Shown in pieces: positions 23,339 to 30,428 of a stretch of 64,000 bases of DNA (positions within the stretch are counted from its first letter, which is position 1; each line of letters starts with the position of its first letter). The DNA is from Sphaerisporangium aureirubrum. Its GTDB lineage: Bacteria; Actinomycetota; Actinomycetes; Streptosporangiales; Streptosporangiaceae. The notes under the pieces were generated by a model that ran no database searches, was not told the origin of the DNA, and was given only the letters and a program-made list of their open reading frames with translations. Location of the stretch: assembly GCF_042658925.1 (NCBI RefSeq), contig NZ_JBHSRF010000033.1:25440-89439 (forward strand). The letters are read 5' to 3'. Both the position numbers and the translations under genes were made by a program.

Positions 23339-24856
23339 CTAGCGCTCGCCGGTGAGGGCGGCCACCAGGTCGGCGGCGGTGCGGCAGCGGTCGAGCAGTT
23401 CGCCGACGTGGGCCTTGGTGCCGCGCAGCGGCTCCAAGGTGGGCACGCGCTGCAGCGACTCGCGGCCGGGGATGTCGAAGATCACCGAGTCCCAGGAGGC
23501 GGCGGCCACCGACTCGCTGTACTGCCGCAGGCACCGGCCGCGGAAGTAGGCCCGGGTGTCGTTGGGCGGCAGCTCGATGGCGCGCTGCACGTCCTCCTCC
23601 GACACCAGCCGCTGCATGCGCTCGCGGGCCACCAGGCGGTTGTACAGACCGCGGTCGGGGCGGATGTCGGAGTACTGGAGGTCCACCAGCTGGAGCCTCG
23701 GGTGCGACCAGGCGAGGCCGTCCCGGGTGCGGTAGCCCTCCAGCAGCTCCAGCTTGGCCACCCAGTCGAGCTCCCTGGACAGCTGCATGGGGTCCTCGGC
23801 GAGACGGGTGAGCACCGACTCCCAGCGGTTCAGCACGTCCTTGGTCATGTCGTCGACGGCGCTGCCGAAGCGGTCCTCGACGTACTTGCGGGCCTGCTCC
23901 AGGTATTCCATCTGGAGCTGCACGGCCGTCATGCGGCGCCCGTCCCGCAGCGTGACCTCGTGCTTGCAGGTGGGGTCGTGCGAGACGGCCCGCAGCGCGG
24001 CCACCGGGCTCTCCACCGACAGGTCGACGGTGAGGAAGCCGTCCTCGATCATGGCGAGCACCAGGGCGGTGGAGCCGAGCTTGAGGTAGGTGGAGATCTC
24101 CGACATGTTGGCGTCGCCGATGATGACGTGCAGGCGGCGGTACTTCTCGGGGTCGGCGTGCGGCTCGTCGCGGGTGTTGATGATCGGCCGCTTCAGCGTG
24201 GTCTCCAGCCCCACCTCGACCTCGAAGAAGTCGGCCCGCTGGCTGATCTGGAAGCCCTCGCCCCGGGAGTCCTGCCCGATGCCGACCCGGCCCGCGCCGC
24301 ACACCACCTGGCGGGACACGAAGAACGGGGTCAGGTGGCGCACGATGTCGGCGAAAGGGGTGGCGCGCCGCATCAGGTAGTTCTCGTGGCAGCCGTAGGA
24401 GGCGCCCTTGTTGTCGGTGTTGTTCTTGTACAGCTGGATGGGAGCGTTCCCCGGCATGGCGGAGGCGCGCACCGCCGCGTCGTGCATCACCCGCTCGCCG
24501 GCCTTGTCCCAGATGACCGCGGCGCGGGGGTTGGTGCACTCGGGGGTGGAGTACTCGGGGTGGGCGTGGTCGACGTACAGCCGCGCGCCGTTGGTGAGGA
24601 TGACGTTGGCCAGCCCGAGGTCCTCGTCGGTGAGCTGGGTCGGGTCGGCGATCTCACGGGCCAGGTCGAAGCCCCGGGCGTCCCGGAGCGGATTCTCCTC
24701 CTCGAAGTCCCATCGGGCACGGCGCGCCCGCGCGGCCGAGGCCGCCAGGTAGGCGTTGACCACCTGTGAGGAGGTCACCATCGCGTTCGCGCCCGGCTGC
24801 CCGGGTACGGAGATCCCGTACTCGGTCTCGATGCCCATCACCCGCCGTACCGTCAC
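23339..24856 (-). CDS. dop: depupylase/deamidase Dop
   Basis: A 505-residue paralogue of PafA that deamidates Pup-Gln and removes Pup from substrates. MGIETEYGISVPG has the metal/ATP motif. A family-specific insertion of about 50 residues (LAASAARARRARWDFEEENPLRDARGFDLAREIADPTQLTDED) marks it as Dop, not PafA. Then come VILTNGARLYVDHAHPEYSTPEC, LYKNNTDNKGASYGCHENYLM and RPIINTRDEPHAD. The start is the GTG at 24856 with AGGG upstream; the ATG at 24838 is possible. Upstream on the same strand is mpa/arc, separated by a hairpin. The usual downstream partner pup is displaced by the kinase insertion. Confidence 0.95.
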   Translation of the reverse strand: MTVRRVMGIETEYGISVPGQPGANAMVTSSQVVNAYLAASAARARRARWDFEEENPLRDARGFDLAREIADPTQLTDEDLGLANVILTNGARLYVDHAHPEYSTPECTNPRAAVIWDKAGERVMHDAAVRASAMPGNAPIQLYKNNTDNKGASYGCHENYLMRRATPFADIVRHLTPFFVSRQVVCGAGRVGIGQDSRGEGFQISQRADFFEVEVGLETTLKRPIINTRDEPHADPEKYRRLHVIIGDANMSEISTYLKLGSTALVLAMIEDGFLTVDLSVESPVAALRAVSHDPTCKHEVTLRDGRRMTAVQLQMEYLEQARKYVEDRFGSAVDDMTKDVLNRWESVLTRLAEDPMQLSRELDWVAKLELLEGYRTRDGLAWSHPRLQLVDLQYSDIRPDRGLYNRLVARERMQRLVSEEDVQRAIELPPNDTRAYFRGRCLRQYSESVAAASWDSVIFDIPGRESLQRVPTLEPLRGTKAHVGELLDRCRTAADLVAALTGER

Positions 24857-24980
24857 GCTCTCAGCCCTTCATCAGTGCTCTGTCGCACCCGGACCCCGCG
24901 GTCGCGCCGGTCCGTCACCACCGAGCCTAGACCGTCGTGCGGACGGTGGGTTCCGCCGGTCCGCGCGCCCCGCACGCGAA

Positions 24981-25014
24981 CGACGGCGCGGCTCCGGGAG
25001 GAACCACGCCGTCG
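24981..25014 (-). terminator. hairpin terminator between mpa/arc and dop
   Basis: A perfect eight-pair stem, CGACGGCG with CGCCGTCG, around an 18-base loop, starting 31 bases after the mpa stop on the minus strand. It suggests that dop has its own promoter in the remaining 120 bases. Confidence 0.6.
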
Positions 25015-25044
25015 CACGCACGTCGTCGCGATCAGTAGCCGCGA

Positions 25045-26808
25045 TCAGAGGTACTGGCCGGTGTTGGCGACCGTGTCGATGGATCGCCCGGCTTCTGTGC
25101 CCTGCTTGCCCGACACCAGGGTGCGGATGTACACGATCCGCTCGCCCTTCTTGCCGGAGATGCGGGCCCAGTCGTCGGGGTTCGTGGTGTTGGGCAGGTC
25201 TTCGTTCTCGCTGAACTCGTCGACGCACGCGGCGAGGAGGTGTGCGATGCGAAGGCCCTTCTGCCCGGTCTCCAGGAACGCCTTGATGGCCATCTTCTTG
25301 CCCCGGTCGACGATGTTCTGGATCATCGCACCGGAGTTGAAGTCCTTGAAGTAGAGGACCTCCTTGTCGCCGTTGGCGTAGGTCACCTCGAGGAAGCGGT
25401 TCTCCTCGCTCTCGGTGTACATGCGCTCGACGACACGCTGGATCATGCCGGCCACGGTGGCCTCACGCGAGGAGCTGTGCTCGCTGAGGTCTTCCGCGTG
25501 GAGCGGCAGCTCGGTGGTGATGTACTTCGAGAAGATGTCCTTGGCCGCCTCGGCGTCCGGCCGCTCGATCTTGATCTTGACGTCCAGGCGGCCGGGCCGC
25601 AGGATCGCCGGGTCGATCATGTCCTCGCGGTTGGAGGCGCCGATGACGATGACGTTCTCCAGGCCCTCCACGCCGTCGATCTCCGACAGCAACTGGGGAA
25701 CGATGGTGTTCTCGACGTCGGATGAGACGCCCGAGCCACGGGTACGGAAGATCGAGTCCATCTCGTCGAAGAACACGATCACCGGGGTGCCCTCGGAGGC
25801 CTTCTCCCTGGCGCGCTGGAAGACCAGGCGGATGTGCCGCTCGGTCTCGCCGACGTACTTGTTGAGGAGCTCCGGGCCCTTGATGTTCAGGAAGAAGCTC
25901 TTGCCGGACTGTCCGGTCTTCTCGGCCACCTGCTTGGCCAGGGAGTTGGCCACGGCCTTGGCGATGAGCGTCTTGCCACAGCCGGGCGGGCCGTACAACA
26001 GGACACCCTTCGGCGGGCGCAGCTTGTGCTCACGGAACAGGTCGGCGTGCAGGTAGGGAAGCTCGATCGCGTCCCTGATCTGCTCGATCTGCCGTGAGAG
26101 CCCGCCGATCTCCTCGTACGAGATGTCGGGGACCTCTTCGAGCACCAGCTCCTCGACCTCGGACTTCGGGATGCGTTCGTACACGTATCCCGACCGGGGC
26201 TCAAGCAACAGCGAGTCGCCCGCTCTAATGGGCTGGTCAAGAAGCGACTCGGCAAGACGGACCACACGTTCCTCGTCGGCGTGCGAGATGACCAGCGCGC
26301 GCAGACCGTCCTCAAGGAGCTCCTTGAGCATCACGATCTCGCCGACCGTCTCGTAGCCGAGCGACTCGACCACGTTCAGCGCCTCGTTGAGCATGACCTC
26401 CTGGCCGCGCTTCAACGTGGTGACATCCACCGCCGGGCTGACGTTCACCCGGAGCTTGCGGCCCCCGGTGAACACCTCCACGGTCCCGTCGTCGCGCGCC
26501 TCGAGGAAGACGCCGAAACCGGACGGTGGCTGCGCCAGCCGGTCGACCTCCTCCTTCAACGCGACGATCTGGTCCCTGGCCTCCTTCAACGTGGCCACAA
26601 GCCGTTCGTTCTGGCCCGTGACGGCGGCCAGATTGGCTTGCAGTTCGTGGAGACGTTCCTCCAGGACCCTGGCCTGCCGGGGAGACTCCGCCAGCTTGCG
26701 GCGCAACGCGGTGATCTCCTCCTGGAGGAAGGAGACCTGAGTTGTGAGGTCCGCGACCTCTCGTTCGCGCTGGGCGGCCCGAGCCTCAGCGTCATCGCGA
26801 GCTGCCAC
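25045..26808 (-). CDS. mpa: proteasome-associated AAA ATPase Mpa/ARC
   Basis: A 587-residue hexameric unfoldase that binds Pup and threads tagged proteins into the PrcAB core. The N-terminal coiled coil (about residues 1-80), which captures Pup, is followed by two OB-like domains (LRVNVSPAVDV and LLEPRSGYVYERIPK regions). The AAA module has Walker A GPPGCGKT, Walker B VFFDEMDS and the second region of homology NREDMIDPAILRPGRLD. It ends in GQYL, the Tyr-Leu tail that docks in the alpha ring and opens the gate. The frame opens at a GTG at 26814, but AAGGAGG overlaps that codon, so the GTG at 26808, five bases after the site, is chosen. Also called arc in non-mycobacterial actinobacteria. Confidence 0.96.
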   Translation of the reverse strand: MAARDDAEARAAQREREVADLTTQVSFLQEEITALRRKLAESPRQARVLEERLHELQANLAAVTGQNERLVATLKEARDQIVALKEEVDRLAQPPSGFGVFLEARDDGTVEVFTGGRKLRVNVSPAVDVTTLKRGQEVMLNEALNVVESLGYETVGEIVMLKELLEDGLRALVISHADEERVVRLAESLLDQPIRAGDSLLLEPRSGYVYERIPKSEVEELVLEEVPDISYEEIGGLSRQIEQIRDAIELPYLHADLFREHKLRPPKGVLLYGPPGCGKTLIAKAVANSLAKQVAEKTGQSGKSFFLNIKGPELLNKYVGETERHIRLVFQRAREKASEGTPVIVFFDEMDSIFRTRGSGVSSDVENTIVPQLLSEIDGVEGLENVIVIGASNREDMIDPAILRPGRLDVKIKIERPDAEAAKDIFSKYITTELPLHAEDLSEHSSSREATVAGMIQRVVERMYTESEENRFLEVTYANGDKEVLYFKDFNSGAMIQNIVDRGKKMAIKAFLETGQKGLRIAHLLAACVDEFSENEDLPNTTNPDDWARISGKKGERIVYIRTLVSGKQGTEAGRSIDTVANTGQYL

Positions 26809-27030
26809 AGTCACCTCCTTCCCAGTCGAGGGCGACTACTCAAGACCCTACCTATCTCGGGGGCATCCGTAACCTGGCCGGGGAGTGTTCGTGTCATTAC
26901 ATCCAGTGTTCAGCATTTAATGCGTTATTGGTTCTTCGTTGCTAGTAAGCAGATACCCATGCGGATCTGTTCCCACGGCACGAGATCGCACATGGTTGAT
27001 TCCAAAATGGACACGACAGGTTACGGGAAC

Positions 27031-27891
27031 TCAACTGCCTGACTCCTCCCCGTACGCACCCTTCGCCGGTCGCCGGCGCCTCGGCGGGGGCGTGACGCCG
27101 TCCGCCATGCGACGTGACGTGACGAGGAAGCCCGTGTGGCCCACCATGCGATGGTCGGGCCGGACGGCGAGTCCCTCGACATGCCAGTCGCGGACCAAGG
27201 TTTCCCACGAATGTGGCTCGGTGAAACTTCCGTGATCCCGGAGGGTCTCCACCGTACGCGACAACTGGGTGGTCGTGGCGACATAACAGCAGATCACCCC
27301 GCCTGGAGTGAGTGCCTTCGCCGCCGCGTCGACACACTCCCACGGGGCGAGCATGTCGAGCACCACGCGGTCGACGTCGGTCTCGTCGAGCGAGGCGACG
27401 AGGTCGCCGACCACCAGGCGCCACTGCGGCATGGGCCCACCGTAGAACTTCTCGACGTTCTTCCGGGCGACCTCGGCGAAGTCCTCCCGCCGCTCGTACG
27501 AGGTCACCTGACCCTGTTCCCCCACCGCGCGCAGCAGGAAACATGTGAGCGCCCCCGACCCCACCCCGGCCTCCACCACCCGGGCACCGGGGAACACGTC
27601 GGCCATCCCCACGATCTGCGCCGCGTCCTTGGGGTACACCACCGCCGCGCCGCGCGGCATGGACACCGCGTAGTCGTTCAGCAGATGCCGGAAGGCGAGG
27701 TACGAGGTACCGCCCGAGGAGCGCACCACCGAGCCCTCCGGTGCCCCGATCAGGTCGTCGTGCGGGATGGACCCCTTGTGCGTGTGGAACACGCCCCCTT
27801 CCCGCAACGTCACGGTGTGACGTTTGTCCTTGGGGTCGGTGAGCTGAACCTGATCCCCGGGCCGGAACGGCCCGTGCCTGCGGAAACCCAT
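27031..27891 (-). CDS. trmI: tRNA (adenine-N1)-methyltransferase TrmI
   Basis: A 286-residue S-adenosylmethionine enzyme that makes m1A58 in the T-loop of tRNA, acting as a tetramer. The N-terminal beta domain (FRPGDQVQLTDPKDKRHTVTLREGGVFHTHKGSIPHDDLIG) is followed by the Rossmann fold: ARVVEAGVGSGALT binds the methyl donor, VTSYERREDFAEVARKNV follows, and VVLDMLAPWE is motif IV. The start is the ATG at 27891; no ribosome binding site, but TATAGC lies nine bases upstream, so a leaderless mRNA is likely. trmI next to mpa is a conserved actinobacterial pairing. Confidence 0.94.
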   Translation of the reverse strand: MGFRRHGPFRPGDQVQLTDPKDKRHTVTLREGGVFHTHKGSIPHDDLIGAPEGSVVRSSGGTSYLAFRHLLNDYAVSMPRGAAVVYPKDAAQIVGMADVFPGARVVEAGVGSGALTCFLLRAVGEQGQVTSYERREDFAEVARKNVEKFYGGPMPQWRLVVGDLVASLDETDVDRVVLDMLAPWECVDAAAKALTPGGVICCYVATTTQLSRTVETLRDHGSFTEPHSWETLVRDWHVEGLAVRPDHRMVGHTGFLVTSRRMADGVTPPPRRRRPAKGAYGEESGS

Positions 27892-27963
27892 GCGGAAAGG
27901 CTATATGCGCCGGGGACTCCCCTGTGTCGCCCGTCCCCGAGGGCCCGCGCGACCGGCCCGCGT

Positions 27964-28023
27964 CACCTCGGGGACCCCGCCTGCGTCCCGGGGCACCTCG
28001 GGGACCCCGCCTCCGTCCCGGGG
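27964..28023. repeat. 30 bp direct tandem duplication
   Basis: Two 30-base units, each starting CACCTCGGGGACCCCGCCT, differ at one base only. They lie in the 215-base region between divergent trmI and the double acetyltransferase gene. Each unit contains the self-complementary GGGGACCCC-type core, so small hairpins could form. The rest of the region shows nothing else recognisable. Confidence 0.75.
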
Positions 28024-28106
28024 CACCGCGCCCGGGAACCGCCCTGGCGTCCTCCCTGGGGGGAATATGACTCGCCAGGCGGGGCCGTTGCTGGTAGCTC
28101 TTAAGC

Positions 28107-29207
28107 GTGTTTCCCCAAGAAGTCATCCCCGCCGGCCGGGTGGTGCTGCGCCCGCTGACCGACGCCGACGCCGACGCCATCGCGCGCGGGTGCGCCGACC
28201 CGGAGATCGCCCGTTTCGTGCCCGGGATGCCCGTGCCGTACACCGGCGCCGAGGCGCGGGCCTTCCTCGCCGGGGTGCCCGGGCAGTGGGAGCGCGGCGG
28301 GCTGTGCCTGGCCGTCGCCGGCAAGGCGGACGGCGAGTGGCTCGGCACGGTGTCCCTCAAGCCGCCCGGTCCGCGCGGGGCCGTCGAGATCGGTTACCTG
28401 GTGGCGCCGTGGGCGCGGGGGCGCGGGGCGGCCGCCGCGGCGGTCCGGGCGCTGACCGAGTGGGCGTTCGAACGGGGGGTGTACCGCGTCGAGCTGGTCA
28501 CCGACCTGGACAACACCGGGAGCCAGCGGGTGGCGATGTCGGCGGGGTTCCGGCGCGAGGGCGTGCAGCGCGGCGCCGCGCCCGCGCGGGACGGCCGGTA
28601 CGACGACCTGACGGCCTTCGCGCGGCTGGCGAGCGACTCCGGGGAGCGGCAGGAGTCCTACCTGCCCGGGCTGCCCGGCGGCTTCCTGTCCGACGGCGTG
28701 GTGCGGCTGGCCCCTCTGGTCCTCGCCGACGTCGACGACTACCAGGCCCTGGCGTGCGACCCCGACGTGCTGAAGTACAGCGTCCCGGGCGAGCCCCCCG
28801 ACCGCGAGGACAGCGTGCGGCGCTGCCGGTACACCCCCACGTGGTGGCTGTCCGGCGAACGGGCCGAGCTGAGCATCCGCGACGAGGCCACCGGTGGCTT
28901 CGCCGGCCACGTCCAGCTCATGAACGTCAATCCCGCCCTCGGTCAGGCCATGATCGGCTACAGCCTGGTGTCCGCCTACCGAGGCCGCGGCATCATGACC
29001 CGCGCCGTCGACCTGCTCGCCGACTGGTGCTTCACCGCCACCGCCATCCACCGCCTCATCGCCGGCACCGCCGTGGACAACCTCGCCTCCCAGCACGTCC
29101 TCACCCGCGCCGGCTTCACCCGCGAAGCCCTTCTCAAGTCCCTGCTGCCCGCCCCCGACGGCACCCGCCACGACGACTACCAGTGGGTCCGCCTCCGCCC
29201 CACCTGA
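28107..29207 (+). CDS. tandem GNAT acetyltransferase (two domains)
   Basis: A 366-residue protein with two GNAT domains in a row. The first (about 8-175) has EIGYLVAPWARGRGAAAAAV for acetyl-CoA binding and LVTDLDNTGSQRVAMSAGFRREG. The second (about 190-365) has IGYSLVSAYRGRGIMTRAV and AGTAVDNLASQHVLTRAGFTREA. Both resemble RimJ/RimL-type ribosomal-protein or small-molecule N-acetyltransferases. Both halves keep the pyrophosphate-binding R/QxxGxG/A core, so both may be active. The GTG at 28107 has no clear ribosome binding site. The target is unknown. It is the first gene of the large accessory block. Confidence 0.82.
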   Translation: MFPQEVIPAGRVVLRPLTDADADAIARGCADPEIARFVPGMPVPYTGAEARAFLAGVPGQWERGGLCLAVAGKADGEWLGTVSLKPPGPRGAVEIGYLVAPWARGRGAAAAAVRALTEWAFERGVYRVELVTDLDNTGSQRVAMSAGFRREGVQRGAAPARDGRYDDLTAFARLASDSGERQESYLPGLPGGFLSDGVVRLAPLVLADVDDYQALACDPDVLKYSVPGEPPDREDSVRRCRYTPTWWLSGERAELSIRDEATGGFAGHVQLMNVNPALGQAMIGYSLVSAYRGRGIMTRAVDLLADWCFTATAIHRLIAGTAVDNLASQHVLTRAGFTREALLKSLLPAPDGTRHDDYQWVRLRPT

Positions 29208-29246
29208 CGCCGGGAGCGAGCACCCCGTCTCCGCCGTGTCCCGGCG
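29208..29246. terminator. bidirectional hairpin between convergent genes
   Basis: A perfect stem of CGCCGGGA and TCCCGGCG around a 23-base loop. It fills most of the 46 bases between the stop of the double acetyltransferase gene and that of the DUF4145-YbaK gene. Confidence 0.6.
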
Positions 29247-29253
29247 CGTGCCG

Positions 29254-30375
29254 TCACCCGGTGATGGGGGCGGTGCGGGCGTTCAGGACGCGGAGGAGGT
29301 CGGTGGGGGACAGTTCGAGCTCCAGGCCGTGACGGCCGCTGGCCGTGTAGACGGTGGGGTGGCGCGTGAGGCCGGGGGCGACGATGACGGGGATCTTCAG
29401 GGGGAGGCCCAGGGGGCTGATGGTGTCGGCGCCCAGGCGGGTGAGGTCGGCGGGCGGGGCCACGCGGGCCTGGCGGCCGCCGGCCGCGACCGCCAGAGCC
29501 GGCAGGTCGATCGGTTCGCCGACGGGGGCCAGGGCGAGGACGACGTTGCCGTCGACGTAGGTGAGGACCGCTTTGACCAGGCGATCCGGGGGGACGCCCA
29601 GTTCGGCGGCGATCTGTTTCCGGGATTTTCCGTGCGCCGGGTCATGAGAGTAGATATGTGGATTAAAGGGGATTCGTCGGCGTCGGAGGGTCTTCACGGC
29701 CAGCGGATCGGGGAGCCGGGGTCGCGGGGTCGCGGGAAAAGGGGCCCCGGCGGCGGCGCGGCGTTTTCTCAGGTCATGATATTTAGGCGTATAAACGTAC
29801 AAATAGTCGAGTAATGCCTCGGCGAGGACGACCGCGTCGGCCGCGTCCTCGGCGTCCACGCGGCCCAGGCGGATGTGGGCGGCCTGGTTGCCGATCACCC
29901 GCAGTTCCTCGGCCCAGACCAGCAGCCTGCCCTCGATCAGGCCGCGCCGCCGCAGCTCGCGCAGGGCGGCGGACAGCGGGGACGCCGTCACGCCGTGGTC
30001 GGCGCAGACGCCTTCCAGCAGGCGCCGCACCGTGACCATCGCCGACGAGTGGGCCCCCGCCCGCAGGCACGCCTTGGCCTCCACCAGCTCCGCGCGCAGG
30101 TGCGCGGGCAGCTCACCGGCCTCGGGACGCCCGGCATCGGGCCACAGGACCCGGGCCCGCCGGGGCGGGCCGTCCCCCGTGTCGTCCTCGAATCCACCGA
30201 ACTGTTCCTCCGGCGCCAGTAAAAGGACGTGCATGCAGACCTGGCACACCGATAATGAATACGGGGCGAGCGAAGGAGGCAGAAAGGCGCGATGCGGGCC
30301 ATCCGGCTCGCACGCCAGGGTGCCACGTTCACAACGCGGGCATTCCACCAGAAATCTGGCTCCCCAGCGCTCCAC
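29254..30375 (-). CDS. DUF4145 (HEPN-like) domain fused to YbaK aminoacyl-tRNA deacylase domain
   Basis: A 373-residue protein from a GTG at 30375; TTG at 30402 is an alternative. Residues 1-80 hold a likely zinc site (CPRC at 12-15, CQVC at 44-47). Residues 95-200 are a DUF4145 domain (LRAELVEAKACLRAGAHSSAMVTVRRLLEGVC, then RVIGNQAAHIRLG), a HEPN-related helical fold. Residues 227-373 are a YbaK/EbsC domain (VKTLRRRRIPFNPHIYSH, RLVKAVLTYVDGNVVLALAP, TISPLGLPLKIPVIV, ELSPTDLLRVL), which hydrolyses mischarged Cys- or Pro-tRNA. The frame is continuous across the junction. Some stretches (about 29640-29680, 29770-29815) are much richer in A+T than the neighbours, suggesting transfer. I know of no described fusion of this kind. 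Confidence 0.78.
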   Translation of the reverse strand: MERWGARFLVECPRCERGTLACEPDGPHRAFLPPSLAPYSLSVCQVCMHVLLLAPEEQFGGFEDDTGDGPPRRARVLWPDAGRPEAGELPAHLRAELVEAKACLRAGAHSSAMVTVRRLLEGVCADHGVTASPLSAALRELRRRGLIEGRLLVWAEELRVIGNQAAHIRLGRVDAEDAADAVVLAEALLDYLYVYTPKYHDLRKRRAAAGAPFPATPRPRLPDPLAVKTLRRRRIPFNPHIYSHDPAHGKSRKQIAAELGVPPDRLVKAVLTYVDGNVVLALAPVGEPIDLPALAVAAGGRQARVAPPADLTRLGADTISPLGLPLKIPVIVAPGLTRHPTVYTASGRHGLELELSPTDLLRVLNARTAPITG

Positions 30376-30428
30376 AAGCGGACCATAGACGATCCGCGGC
30401 AAGCCGGACAAGAACGCGGGAGGCGGCC

